Positions 11,715 through 23,460 of a stretch of 64,000 bases of DNA are shown piece after piece (position 1 is the first letter of the stretch; each line of letters begins with the position of its first letter). Made by a program: the position numbers and the translations under genes. Below the pieces are notes generated by a model. That model was not told the origin of the DNA, ran no database searches, and saw nothing but the letters and a program-made list of their open reading frames with translations. This DNA comes from Anabas testudineus (taxonomy: Eukaryota; Chordata; Actinopteri; Anabantiformes; Anabantidae): assembly GCF_900324465.2 (NCBI RefSeq), contig NC_046610.1:23504045-23568044 (forward strand), written 5' to 3'.

Positions 11715-12325
11715 ATAATAATAATAATAGATTTATTTATAGAGCACTTTTCTAAAGATATGTTACAAAGTGCTTCACAAGAGAGACAAAAAACACAAGT
11801 AGCCCAACAAGATCAACTTGAGCAAGCACTAGGCAAACAGTGGAGAGGAAAAACTCCCCCTAGGTGAAGAAACCTCCAGCAGAACCAGGCTCAAGTTAAA
11901 TGGCCATCTGCCTCGACCGGCTGGGGTGCAGGAAACAGTAATACAAACAGAACAATAATACAAACACAACTCACAACACCTACCGCATCAGTCCTTGGGA
12001 AGACCAGTTCCAACATAAAGACATTGTAATCTAATGGAGAGTCTTCCCAAGGACAGATTTGTTTTAGTTTACAGAAGATTGCAAAAGGCTCGCCGGTAGA
12101 GGTACGTTTTAAGGTGAGATTTAACAGATGTTACTGAGTCAGTTAATCTTATTTCCTCGGGTAAGCTGTTCCAGAGTTTAGGGGCTCTAACTGAAAAGGC
12201 TCTGTCACCTCTAGTTGTCATTCTGACATCAGGGACATACAGAAGATTTCTACCAGAGGATCTCAGCCTACATGCAGGCTCATAATCCTGTAAAAGCTGG
12301 GATAAATAGCTGGGGAAAAGGCCAT
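11715..12325 (-). mobile_element. L2-type LINE, 3' end
   Basis: Minus strand encodes a reverse-transcriptase C-terminus (LLYVPDVRMTTRGDRAFSVR, APKLWNSLPEEIRL, LKTYLYRRAF) and then a 3' tail ending with AAGTGCTCTATAAATAAAT. Confidence 0.7.
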
Positions 12326-12334
12326 GCAGCTGTA

Positions 12335-12822
12335 TGGGAATTACATAGTGAAAGAATCAAATCTTGCATTGTTCAGAAGAACAGTGTAGTTTGATTAAAA
12401 AGTTGATTGGAGCGGGGAACCTTGTTGAAGAATCATGAAGTGGAATAACAGCTGAAAGGTGCCACAAGTCGATTGACTCCATGCCACACAGATGTGAAGC
12501 ATTTATAAAAAACTGTGGTCACACAACTAAATATTAGTTTAGTGATTCACAGGATTGCTAAATCGTAGAAACAAAAGCGTGTACAAAATAGTTTTGACAC
12601 TACTGTTTTTTTTTAACACACCCCTTTGAACTAATTGCCTAATTTCACAGCCTTAAGCATGTGCATATCATGAATACTGGGTCTTATTCATTTTCTGAGA
12701 ATCTACTGCACCTACTGGTAACTTGTTTGCCATGTAGCAATAATAAATATACTAAAAACCTGGATTATTTTGGTTAGTCACATTGTACTGCTATTATTTA
12801 TAACATAACTGTATAGGTACAG
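12335..12822. repeat. DNA-transposon-like repeat, copy A
   Basis: Its right part (12600-12822: TTTCACAGCCTTAAGCATGT, GGTAACTTGTTTGCCATGTA, AAAACCTGGATTATTTTGGT) matches 50840-51070, and its left part resembles the complement of about 50690-50740. Family not named. Confidence 0.55.
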
Positions 12823-13509
12823 GGCAGAACAACAATGAATCCAGCAGGCTATAATTCTTGGTCAGGGGCAATCCAGGTCATACACAGTGAGAAGGTTCAA
12901 AGGGAAGTCCAGCAGGCAAAATCCACAACAGAATAGACAGTCTGTAAACTGTTCAACGTGCCCAGGTGAAGTTAATCTTGTAGCTGATCAGTCTCTGTTT
13001 AATTAGGAAGGGGTCAGGTCATTGATCTTACATGTATGGGCCATGTGGAACCTTATTTTTCCACTGTATCTCTATCAATCAGTTCCTGGTCAGCGTTTGG
13101 ATAGTTTCCTTCCTCCTTCCAGTCCTTGTCAAATACTCTACTCTCCTTTTCTTGCACCAGAAGAAGGGATGAGCCAGGCATTCTTCTACTCCAGGCCTCT
13201 CCTTTGGTTCTTATCAATCATCCACTCAACGGTCTAAAGTGTACCTCCCGTAGTAAACGTCAAGAACAACAATAGCAACAGCTATAACAACAACAGTAAT
13301 AATGTTGTTGGCTAGATGGCCAATGATAACAAGAGAAAGGAGAAAGAGAAAAAATTGGGAATGAAGGTAATAAAATTTTTAGGGATTTGTGGGAACATGT
13401 GTGAAAAGTGTGCAGCTTCCGCCCCCAGACGTCTTATAATAACATCATTTAAGAACGTTTTCCATGTTTTATTTAAAGCAGATATATTGTTTTTATATAT
13501 AAAACCTAC

Positions 13510-13605
13510 AGTGCTAGTGGAATTATTTACTGGTTCCCATTTTTCCAGGCAGAACTGCTTTACCTCTGTAATATCCTTTAGACATCTAGACTCAAAAAAG
13601 CTAAC
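13510..13605 (-). mobile_element. Tc1-like transposase C-terminal fragment
   Basis: Minus strand encodes CLKDITEVKQFCLEKWEPV, the same C-terminal segment as in the P2-side relic but in opposite orientation. Confidence 0.5.
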
Positions 13606-13924
13606 TAGAGACAAGTGTTAGCATAAGTAATAATAATGAGAAAATTTGTTTGGAGGTGTGGACTAGAGCTACTTTGACTGACAAACGCTCAAACCTTTTG
13701 AGTTTGCTTCACACAAGAAGACTTATGTGAGCCTTGCCTGGCACTAAAACACTGAACTAGCAGTGTGTCTATGGCAGGACACCACACAGGAAGCAGCTGC
13801 TTACTAAAAGTTGCATTGCAATAAATAATTGCTGCACACCTGAAGTTTGGCAAAGTGCACGTCGACACACAGCATTACATTTAGCGTAAGAAGGACACAG
13901 CATATCATTATAAAAACATCTTCC

Positions 13925-14300
13925 CGAACATGAAGTATGGTGGTGGAAACATCATAATTTGGGCCTGCTTTGATGTATCAGGACCTGGCCAGCTTTTAGG
14001 GATTAAAGGAAAGATGAATTCCCAATCAAAGAATTCTTCAAGATAATGTGAGACTGTCGTTACATCAGCTGAAACTCTGTAGTTGGCTGATTCTACAGGA
14101 CAATGATCTACACCAAAGCAAGGCCACAACAGAATGGCTTTAGAAAAACAAAATCCTCTTGGAGTGAAGTTGGAGCACAGACCTCAACCCAAAAAAGATA
14201 CTATGGAACGACGTCAAGAAAGCACCACACATTAAATGTCTAAAGAATATTACAGAGCTAAAGCAGTTCTGCCTGGAAGAATGGGAACATTTATGGTTGT
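13925..14300 (+). mobile_element. Tc1-like transposase relic beside P2
   Basis: Readable pieces of a Tc1 transposase (NIIIWACFD, GPGQL, and near the end CLKNITELKQFCLEEWEH). The same relic lies at the same side of P3 and P4, so it is part of the duplicated unit. Confidence 0.65.
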
Positions 14301-14499
14301 TCTCAATAAAGTACATTTTTGTTTTATGATAAATTAATGCAGAAAACCATTATTATTTATTTTAATATTAATAATCAATATTATTAGCTCCAATCATATT
14401 ATTATTGTAAATATGCAGTGGTACACATAAATCACAAGATTGCAAAGTATTTATTAACACATGACATCAGACAAACACCTGTTTTGTCTTTGCAAATGC

Positions 14500-14505
14500 T
14501 TTATT
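14500..14505 (-). terminator. P2 polyadenylation signal AATAAA
   Basis: GCCAATAAAGCATTTGC on the minus strand, about 195 bp after the stop codon, inside a 3'UTR block shared with P3 and P4. Confidence 0.7.
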
Positions 14506-14700
14506 GGCAGATTTTCTAAATAACAAGAAACTGGCATAAATGTGCATTATCCAACATATATAGAAAACTGGCAACATGTGTAATTATTGTTAAACAAAGA
14601 AAGATATGTAAGCGCAACAGTGTTATTGACTTCAAGCAAGATATTAATAATAAAACAAAATACTTATTTTCATCATTCCCACTCACATCAGCAGCTGACC

Positions 14701-16639
14701 TCAGTCTGACTGTATGACTGATTTAGCAAACTGCTCCTCTGACTCTCCAAGCAGGACCCCATTTCTGGTGTAGAACACCTTGGCCAGAGAGGGACTCATG
14801 GGGGAGGGTGTGTACTCTTGACACTGGTCCCCACTAAGACTTGGTGCACACTCTACTATGTAGGAGAAGAACAAGGTGCCATGTTTTAACATGCAGCTGT
14901 CTGACACTTTTCCTTCATGCAGTTCAATTGAACACTCACCAAGCAGATCACTGTTCCAGTAAGTATCCTCATCATAAACTCTAAATTTAAGTCTGTCTTT
15001 CATGTTGATGCTGATTGGTCCAAATTCAAAGGTCTCTGGCCATTTGGGATTATCATTGTTACTTATAATGATAGTACGCTTCTTCCTGTCACCATAACTA
15101 ACCTCCACTGAACCATCTGTCTGCGTCCATTTATCACCATACAGACCCTGTGCATAAAGCTTGAATACCTTTAATGTTGCAAGACCTTTCCCAGCAGGAC
15201 AGCAGTTTGACTTGACGTTCTGATTACTGTTGCAAACACAATCACAAGGATCCCTTTTGCTGGATCTGTGCCCAATTTGACAAGATTCAGAACATTTCTT
15301 CAACACTGCATTTTTCTTGATGTACTTTTCCACCTCTTGCTTCAGTCCAGCACTGGCAGGATGACCTCTTGGCAGTATGGTGTGCAGGGGCTTTATGCTG
15401 TATTGGACCACATCAGGTGTGTGTTTCAGTGAGCTGAGCCAGCTGCCATACACAGACGGGTTTGATTGGCTTTGAAACAAGATATCAGCACTGTCGATGT
15501 GTCCACCAATGACCTCTGTGTTACGCTCATTATATGTGCTGCTGAAACTTTGGTGAGAGCCCAACGTCTTCTTTTTAGCTTGACAGTGTTTGTACATGGC
15601 GTTAATACTGGCAGAATTAGCAAAACTAGCTGAGGCTTCCACTGACAAACAGTCACTGATCTCTGTTGCTGACAGTCCGTTCATGGTAGCCTGACAGGTC
15701 CTGACAGAAGTGATGGCTTTTATTTCCCCTCCAAGAGACACTTTTATGATGTAATGTGTACCATATGTGTCGATCAGATTACGATAGAATTCCTCAGTTT
15801 TACGTGAATAAGCAGGAAGAGAGTTGACGGCTGATTTAAATTCTTGACTCAGTGGAGGTTTTGTTGCCAGTCTATAGCTGTGAAGCACAGAGAGTAATGG
15901 TTAATATCTTTGTAGAGATCCATTCACTTTGACATGAAGGAGTATTTTTCTCCTGATCACTGTCAAAAAATCTAAATAAATTAAAAATAAATAATGAGTA
16001 ATTAATACAGAAATTAATACATTTTACAGTTTAAATATTGTATTACAAATAGTGGAAGTTCATAGTTAATGATCAGAAGACTAGTATCTTTCCTCATACT
16101 CACCTGTAGAATCTGCAGAAAACAGCGTGACGAAAGAAGTTGTAGCGGTCTTGTTTTGACTTTTGCATGCCAAAGGTAGCATCTCTGGAGTGGGACCCTC
16201 CAAAACCAACCCCAACAGTGACACTGGCATGTACAGGAATACTGAGGCCGACTTTCCAATCATTTGACACAGACGATGTGGAGTCATTGACAAGGGATTC
16301 AACAGAATCATAGACTGTACTGGAGACCTTTAAGCTGCACTTGGGGAGGGTTCTCCAGTCCACCACACCAACGGGGACTTTCTGTTTTTCCCTGTTCATG
16401 TAACTGTTTCTGTACATTTTGCAAGTGCCGTTGCCAAGATTCCATGTTTCAGTGTCGATGACATAGGCGCCTTTCCGCTCCATTGTGACAATGTCGAAAC
16501 CTTCTCCACCCAGATTGTAACCAGGGACAAAGTGAGCATCTTTACACTCCTGAGGTGTACCAATGAAGCTTACAGTGGAGGACAGGCACAGAGGACTCCA
16601 TGCCCACCACAGGAGCATCAGTTGCCACAGCTTAACCAT
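14701..16639 (-). CDS. Perforin-1-like protein, copy P2 (two coding exons)
   Basis: Pore-forming MACPF/C2 effector, 570 aa, from exons 16639..16104 and 15877..14701, joined in phase 2 over a 226-bp intron. The start MVKLWQ follows the CAG acceptor of intron 1. Signal peptide, MACPF domain with YGTHYI, cysteine-rich EGF-like hinge and C2 domain are in the same order and spacing as in P1. Exon 2 shares the IPVHASVTVG segment with P1, and loop 1 of C2 is the P1 type (GLYGDKWTQTD with DRKKRT after it). The MACPF membrane-hairpin region is of the ASASFANSASINAMYKH type. It has the short intron seen also in P3 and P6. All five C2 aspartates and the hinge cysteines are present. A Tc1 transposase relic lies just beyond its 3' end, and the same relic sits beside P3 and P4, so it was copied with the gene. 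Confidence 0.95.
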
Positions 16640-16784
16640 CTGTATGAGAAAGTTCAACAGTGAGAAAACAAAGCAAATATTGAATGTTTAATTTCAATAT
16701 AAAATGGAGGAAACCGGGAAAATTAGTAAGGCAGAGAAAGAAGTAGACGTGAAAGATTATTAAAATCAAACTCACGGGTCTTAC

Positions 16785-16865
16785 CACACTGTGATTGTTA
16801 ACAGCCATGTCTGATCAGTTGCTTACAACATGTGAGCAGTGTTCACTTATGTTAGAAGCTGGGGT
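16785..16865 (-). promoter_or_regulatory. P2 non-coding first exon (5'UTR)
   Basis: The donor TGTG|GTAAGACC lies at 16784/16783, and the 145-bp intron 1 ends in a CAG just before the start codon at 16639. The transcription start is estimated as 25-30 bp after the TATA box. Confidence 0.7.
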
Positions 16866-16890
16866 CTGATTAGCTTTTGCGACTGTCACA

Positions 16891-16964
16891 CATTTTATAG
16901 CTAACCATGTGCATTGAAGCAGTTTCCTTGACATGCATTAAAAATGTGTGACATTTTTACTTCC
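16891..16964 (-). promoter_or_regulatory. P2 core promoter: ETS core, CACACATTT box, TATA box
   Basis: On the minus strand: GGAAGT (16964..16959), then TCACACATTTTT, then CTATAAAATG (16900..16891). The TATA box is strong and correctly placed before the non-coding exon. Confidence 0.6.
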
Positions 16965-17020
16965 TTGTTTGTTTCCAGTTGAAAAAGCTGAAAAATAAAT
17001 TATGTCGTGGAGACAAGAAT

Positions 17021-17150
17021 CTGTTGAATGTGAGCATAAATTTAAAGGTAATGAAATAGGATTAGGAAGAAGTAGATGCAAATTAGTACTGAAATTAAAC
17101 TAACCCTTAGACTTACGTACTGTGTATGTCTACAGTCAGGTCTGTTCAAA
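17021..17150 (-). pseudogene. Orphan perforin first-exon/intron-1 fragment upstream of P2
   Basis: Resembles intron 1 (GGAAGAAGTAGAT tract on the plus strand) and ends at a donor-like CAGTAC|GTAAGTC at 17116/17115, followed by CAGACCTGA exon-1-like sequence. It lies upstream of the P2 promoter and has no coding exon of its own. A TTGAAAAATAAATTAT stretch just before it recurs at 22.09 kb. Confidence 0.4.
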
Positions 17151-18056
17151 GTTTCCACTTTGTTATCCTTTTGGAGTCTAGGACGTAGCATAAATACAAG
17201 TGATGTAAATCATTGCAGCCAATTTCTGTAGAAAGTGCCAGCTCTTTCCTAGTTTTTGTTTGATGGTGATGGACCAAGCAAAAGCACACACAGCGAGGCA
17301 CGCACAAGATTGAATGAAGGTGGCATTGCATTTTTCTGATTATTTTCATAAGTTTTTGTCATATGACACTGCTTTACTTGCTGAGTATACTAGGGAATAG
17401 GGGGAGGGGTGAACTGAGCTGAAAAATGGGAGAGAAAAAACGCCACTAAGTGGACAAGGAAAATAATTTTTGAGGCCTGTGTTGTAATTAATTGTATGTA
17501 GTTTGATTTTAGCACAGTTTACCTGTTTATAGGTCTATCTTTTACACTTAACCGGATTCCGAAAACACTTGGAATGTCAGACTTGTGCTCCATGTTTTGT
17601 GTTACTCATGTTTTGGGGACCTAAATCTTTTTATACATCGAGGACACTTGACTTGCTTTTGGGAACATTAAATTACAGAGTGGAGGCTTAGTTGAAAGTT
17701 AGTTTTAGAGTCACGAGACAATCGTTGGCAGCATTTTGTTTCTTTGTTTTCTTTTGGTCATTTTTGTTGTTCTCTGAGGTGGATTAGCCTGCCCTCTCTC
17801 AATATCTAAAGTACGGCTCGTGAAGTTTTACCCTGTTTTACAGTGGAAATAATTATTCTAGTGTTGTCAATATTGTCAGTGTGGAGGTGAATGTTGCCAG
17901 ATTAAGCAGAGACATGAGATTTTTCTGTGTCTCACCTTAGTGTTATTTCTAATTGATGTTTTGCATATCCTAAGTTAGTGTTTTCTATGGTTTATTATCT
18001 AATTGCAGTGCTTAAAGAGTGTGTGCGAGAATCAGTGTACTTCATCTAAATGTCCC

Positions 18057-18573
18057 TGTCACAATTAAGGGGAAGGGACGAGGCAGGGATGAACGAGAAC
18101 TAGATTTATTTACAGAACATTACATAAAATGGGGAACTGAGGGGGGTGTCAACTGACACTACAACAAGCTGACAAAAAACATAAAGACAAAGTAACAACA
18201 TAAAACTACCATTATGGCTGAAAACAAAGTGACAAAACAAGAACCCAAAGTACAACAAAAAATCACTGCTCAATGGCAGGCAAACAACAAGACTGAGGAG
18301 GATGGCTAGGAGCAGGAGTAGGGGCAGGACTGATAGCAGGCCAGTAGCAGGAGCAGGGCTGGTAGCAGGTTGGGAAACAATGATGATCTGGCAGTGAGGA
18401 GAGAATTAAGGAGCGTTTTTGTAGGGAGAGGGGAACACAGGTGGAGTCAATGTGCCATCAATGACTGGGAGAACAGGTAGACAAGTGGCTGGTGGGTGGA
18501 GGCCAGGGGGAGAGGGAGAGGAAGAACTAGGGAAAATCCAAAGCTGGCTGGGTGCCAGGCTGAAACAGTGACA
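18057..18573 (-). mobile_element. Solo LTR, copy 1 (517 bp)
   Basis: Starts TGTCAC, ends GTGACA, and is flanked by an exact 5-bp target duplication GTCCC (18052-18056 and 18574-18578). It is clearly related to two other copies in the window. A polyadenylation signal AATAAA near the inner end on the minus strand suggests minus orientation. No internal retroelement genes remain. Probably of a Ty3/Gypsy- or ERV-like family; moderately old. Fossil. Confidence 0.8.
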
Positions 18574-18794
18574 GTCCCGCTCATTACCTGCCATAGTCAC
18601 TGAAATTGTGAGTTCTATTGTCACATCTTTATATTTTTAGACATGTACCTTATTGACCTTAGTGAAATAAAAATTGTTGAATTTTAGGTTTAATAAATTA
18701 CAACTTAGGGGTACATTGTTTGCCTCTGTCTTTCTTTTACGGCCTGGTGTATCTTTCAAATCTGTGGAGTTAGGCTTAACTTTTTTCTACCATC

Positions 18795-19115
18795 GAGAAG
18801 AAACATCGAAATTTGGGCTTGCGTAAATGCATCAGGGCCTGGCCAGCTTATAGGGATTGAAGGGAAAAAGAATTCCCAAGTGTATCAAAAAAATCTTAAA
18901 GATAATGTGAGACTGTCAGCTGAAACTCTGTAGAAGTTGGCTGATGCTACAGGACAATGATCCTCTCCAAAGCAAGTCCAAAACAGATGGAGAAAAACAA
19001 ACAAAATCCTCCTTTTGGAGTGGCCAAGTTGGAGCACAGACCTCAACCCAAAAGAAATGCTACGTATTGACTTTAAAAAAGCACCACACATTGAATGTCT
19101 AAATAATATTACAAA
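18795..19115 (+). mobile_element. Tc1-like transposase relic beside P3
   Basis: Homologous to the relic beside P2 (GPGQLIGIEG-type segment, then a shared SAETL and QDNDPL-like stretch), in the same position relative to the perforin 3' end. Confidence 0.6.
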
Positions 19116-19376
19116 GTAAATAATTCCACATACTTTTTCCACTAGCACAGAGGTTTTAATGGTTGTTCTCAAATAGGTGTTATTATTTTATGCACTTTAT
19201 ATTTGTTAATAATCTTGACTTAGATTTTTAAGTTTTATGACAAATTAATGCAGAAATCCATGAAATTATTTATAATTTTACTATTATTATAGCAGTGGTA
19301 CACAAAAATCACAAGATTGCAAAGTATTTATTAACACATGACATCAGACAAACACCTGTTTTGTCTTTGCAAATGC

Positions 19377-19382
19377 TTTATT
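19377..19382 (-). terminator. P3 polyadenylation signal AATAAA
   Basis: GCCAATAAAGCATTTGC on the minus strand, about 210 bp after the stop codon; the block is nearly identical to that of P2. Confidence 0.7.
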
Positions 19383-19591
19383 GGCAGATTTTCTAAATAA
19401 CAAGAAACTGGCATAAATGTGCATTATCCAACATATATAGATTAAAATAAAAACAAAACGGGCAACATGTGTAATTATTGTTAAACAGAAAAAGATATGT
19501 AAGCACAGCAGTGTTATTGACTACAAGCAAGATATTAATAATAAAACAAAATACTTATTTTCATCATTCCCTCTTACATCAGCAGCTGACC

Positions 19592-21530
19592 TCAGTCTGA
19601 CTGTATGACTGATATAGCAACCTGCTCCTCTGACTCTCCAAGCAGGACCCCATTTCTGGTGTAGAACATCTTGGCCAGAGAGGGACTCATCGGGGAGGGT
19701 GTGTACTCTTGACACTGGTCCCCACTAAGACTTGGTGCACACTCTACTATGTAGGAGAAGAACAAGGTGCCATGTTTTAACATGCAGCTGTCTGACACTT
19801 TTCCTTCATGCAGTTCAATTGAACATTCACCAAGCAGATCACTGTTCCAGTAAGTATCCTCATCATAAACTCTAAATTTAAGTCTGTCTTTCATGTTGAT
19901 GCTGATGGATCCAAATTCAAAGGTCTCTGGCCATTTAGGATTATCATTGTTACTTATAATGATAGTACGCTTCTTCTGCTCACCATAACTAACCTCCACT
20001 GAACCATCTGTCTGCGTCCATTTATCACCATACAGACCCTGTGCATAAAGCTTGAATACCTTTAATGTTGCAAGACCTTTCCCAGCAGGACAACAGTTTG
20101 ACTTGATGTTCTGATTACTGTTGCAAACACAGTCACAAGGATCCCTTTTGCTGGATCTGTGCCCAATTTGACAAGATTCAGAACATTTCTTCAACACTGC
20201 ATTTTTCTTGATGTACTTTTCCACCTCTTGCTTCAGTCCAGCACTGGCAGGATGACCTCTTGGCAGTATGGTGTGCAGGGGCTTTATGCTGTATTGGACC
20301 ACATCAGGTGTGTGTTTCAGTGAGCTGAGCCAGCTGCCATACACAGACGGGTCTGATTGGCTTTGAAACAAGATATCAGCACTGTCGATGTGTCCACCAA
20401 TGACCTCTGTGTTACGCTCATTATATGTGCTGCTGAAACTTTGGTGAGAGCCCAACGTCTTCTTTTTAGCTTGACAGTGTTTGTACATGGCGTTAATACT
20501 GGCAGACTTAGCAAAACTAGCTGAGGCTTCCACTGACAAACAGTCACTGATCTCTGTTGCTGACAATCCGTTCATGGTAGCCTCACAGGTCCTGACAGAA
20601 GTGATGGCTTTTATTTCCCCTCCAAGAGACACTTTTATGATGTAATGTGTACCATATGTGTCGATCAGATTACGATAGAATTCCTCAGTTTTACGTGAAT
20701 AAGCAGGAAGAGAGTTGACGGCTGATTTAAATTCTTGACTCAGTGGAGGATTTGTTGCCAGTCTATAGCTGTGAAGCACAGAGAGTAATGGTTAATAACT
20801 TTGTAGAGATCCATTCACTTTGACATGAAGGAGTATTTTTCTCCTGATCACTGTCAAAAAATCTAAATAAATTAAAAATAAATAACGAGTACTTATAAAA
20901 GGAATTAATACATTTTACAGTTTAAATATTGTATTACAAATAGTGGAAGTTCGTAGTTAATGATCAGAAGACTAGTATCTTTCCTCATACTCACCTGTAG
21001 AATCTGCAGAAAACAGCGTGACGAAAGAAGTTGTAGCGGTCTTGTTTTGACTTTTGCATGCCAAAGGTAGCATCTCTGGAGTGGGACCCTCCAAAACCAA
21101 CCCCAACAGTGACACTGGGATCTACAGGAATTTCAAGGCCGACTTTCCAATCATTTGACACAGATGATGTGGAGTCATTGACAAGAGATTCAACAGAATC
21201 ATAGACTGTACTGGAGACCTTTAAGCTGCACTTGGGGAGGGTTCTCCAGTCCACCACACCAACGGGGACTTTCTGTTTTTCCCTGTTCATGTAGCTGTTT
21301 CTGTACATTTTGCAAGTGCCGTTGCCAAGATTCCATGTTTCAGTGTCGATGACATAGGCGCCTTTCCGCTCCATTGTGACAATGTCGAAACCTTCTCCAC
21401 CCAGATTGTAACCAGGGACAAAGTGAGCATTTTCACACTCCTGTGGTGTACCAGTTAAGCTTACCCTGGAGGACAGGCACAGAGGACTCCATGCCCACCA
21501 CAGGAGCATCAGTTGCCACAGCTTAATCAT
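19592..21530 (-). CDS. Perforin-1-like protein, copy P3 (two coding exons)
   Basis: Pore-forming MACPF/C2 effector, 570 aa, from exons 21530..20995 and 20768..19592, with a 226-bp intron nearly identical to that of P2. The start is MIKLWQ; the only other copy with I at residue 2 is P6. Exon 2 also shares TPQECENAH and LEIPVDPSVTVG with P6, whereas exon 3 is closest to P2 in MACPF, so the gene is a mosaic. The C2 loop 1 is GLYGDKWTQTD (P1/P2 type), but the next strand reads EQKKRT like P4. Calcium-ligand aspartates, hinge cysteines and YGTHYI are intact. The tail reads EEQVAISVIQSD, with I where the others have K. Homology to P6 continues upstream past the promoter to about 22.03 kb. Confidence 0.95.
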
Positions 21531-21693
21531 CTGTATGAGAAAGTTGAGAAACGGTGAGAAAAAAAAAATATGTTAAACAAAGCAAACTTTGAATGTTAAA
21601 TTTCAATATAAAATTGATCAAACTAAGAAAATTTGAAAGGATTATAAAAAAGTAGATATGAAAGATTATTAAGATCAAACTCAGAGGTCTTAC

Positions 21694-21775
21694 CACACTT
21701 TGTCTGTTAACAGCCAGGTCTGATCAGTTTCTTACAACATGTGTGCAGTGTTCACTTATGGTAGGAACTAGGGTC
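21694..21775 (-). promoter_or_regulatory. P3 non-coding first exon (5'UTR)
   Basis: Donor AAGTGTG|GTAAGACC at 21693/21692; intron 1 is 163 bp and ends immediately before the start codon at 21530. Start of the exon is estimated from the TATA position. Confidence 0.7.
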
Positions 21776-21800
21776 TTATTAGCTTTTTTGATTGTCACAC

Positions 21801-21873
21801 ATTTTATAATTAACCGTGTGCACTGAAGCAGTATTTTAGACATGCATTAAAAATGTGTGACATTTGTACTTCC
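21801..21873 (-). promoter_or_regulatory. P3 core promoter: ETS core, CACACATTT box, TATA box
   Basis: GGAAGT (21873..21868), TCACACATTTTT, then ATTATAAAAT (21810..21801) on the minus strand, with the spacing seen in P2 and P6. Confidence 0.6.
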
Positions 21874-22045
21874 TTCAAACTCAGTTGAGGTGATAAGATC
21901 TAACCTAAATGGGGTAAGTGGGCAGGCGCAAGCCGTGCAGCAGCCGGTTGTAGTTGTTCTCTTCCTTGTGATGTCTTTCTTCTATTTACTTTTCTTATCT
22001 TAGTATTAGATTAGAGTTTTTAATCTCTGTGTTTTACTTTTGGAT

Positions 22046-22105
22046 TCACAGGAGCATCAGCTGCCACATCCCTATCATCTGTATGAGAAAGTTGAAAAAT
22101 AAATT
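22046..22105 (-). pseudogene. Orphan perforin exon-2 start fragment upstream of P3
   Basis: On the minus strand CTTTCTCATACAG is followed by a short stretch matching the first ten codons of exon 2 (WQLMLL-type). It is flanked by unrelated DNA and abuts a LINE tail. It is a scrap of a gene copy left at a rearrangement border. Confidence 0.45.
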
Positions 22106-22118
22106 ATATGTCGTGGAG

Positions 22119-22169
22119 ACTCAACTCAACTCAACTCAACTCAACTCAACTCAACTCAACTCAACTCAA
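22119..22169. repeat. Microsatellite (TCAAC)n
   Basis: About ten pentanucleotide units; it is the tail of the minus-strand LINE that follows. Confidence 0.9.
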
Positions 22170-23460
22170 CTTTATTTATAAAGCACTTTAAAAACAGCCT
22201 TGGCTGACCAAAGTGCTGTACACAGCTAGTCAAAAGAAAAACAAGCAATTAGGATGATACTTAAAACAATTAATAATAAATAAGATGACAACAAAAACAA
22301 AAGAATAAAACAAAGGAACAAACGCAGAGTCTTCATGCTGAATTAAAAGCCAGGGAATAAAAATAAGTCTTCAAGTTTTAAAAATGGACAAAGAAGGTGC
22401 CTGCCTAATGTGCAGAGATGTAATAATAAAGGCATGGATTACTGTTTCAAAGTGCTGCCGTGTAACAAAAGGCTTTACCTTAGCCAGCTGCCTAAGGTGG
22501 AAAAAAACAGACTTTACAACTGCACTAATTTGACGATCCAATTTAAGATCACAGTCCATCTTAAAACCTAAGTTTGACACAATCTGCTTCTCAAACTGTG
22601 CCAAAGGGCCCAGGTCAACCAGGGAGGGTTTACCAAAGCCATTTGGACCGATCAACATCACCTCGGTTTTTTTATCGTTAAACTTGGGCCATCCACTCCT
22701 TAATATCATCAATGCAAGACAGAAGTGATTTTATGCAGAAGTCATCACTTTTCTTGAGTGGCATGTAGATTTGACTGTCATCAGCATAAGGATGAAAGGA
22801 AATACCATGCTTCCTTAGGATAGAACCCAAAGGAAGTAGGTAAAGGGAAGAAAGGAGAGGCCCTAAAATTGACCCTTGAGGAACTCCATATAACAGGGGA
22901 GCTAAAGATGATTCAGAACCAGCAAGGTTCACACTTATGGTTCTGTCCGCCAAATAGGACCTAAACCATTTCAAGGCAGTACCATGAATACCCACCAGAT
23001 GCTGCAGCCGAGATAATAAAATATTATGGTCCACAGTATCAAAAACAGCAGTTAGATCCAGCAAAACAAGGATCACAAAATCACCAGCATCACTTGCCTC
23101 ATTAAAAACCCTTAGCAATGCTGACTCTGTGCTATGCAGGGTTTTAAAACCAGATTTAAAAACCTCTAAAAACTAAAAAAAGATTTCAACTGCGCATAAA
23201 CAATTTTCTCTAGGATTTTAGAGATAAAAGGCAGCTTGGAGATGGGAAATTAGCCAACTCAGTGTGGTCGAGACCTGGTTTCTTAAGCAGGGGTTGTATC
23301 ACTGCATGTTTGAAATTTGTCGGGACAACACCTGAAGTCAGGCTACCGTTTATAATGGACAAAACCAACTGCCCTATACTGGGGACTCTTTTGAAGAGTT
23401 GCAGAGCTAAAATGGAAATTTTTAATGTTTCAGTGAGCATATTTGTGGTTGTTATCTATA
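22119..23460 (-). mobile_element. L2/CR1-type LINE, reverse-transcriptase part with TTGAG-repeat tail
   Basis: Minus strand encodes VLLDLTAVFDTVDHNILLSR, GVPQGSILGPLLSSLYLLPL and HPYADDSQIY (catalytic YADD), then thumb-region sequence. The 3' end is AAAGTGCTTTATAAATAAAG followed by a (TTGAG)n tail at 22119-22169. Open over 146 and 113 codons but broken between them and upstream. Confidence 0.8.
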
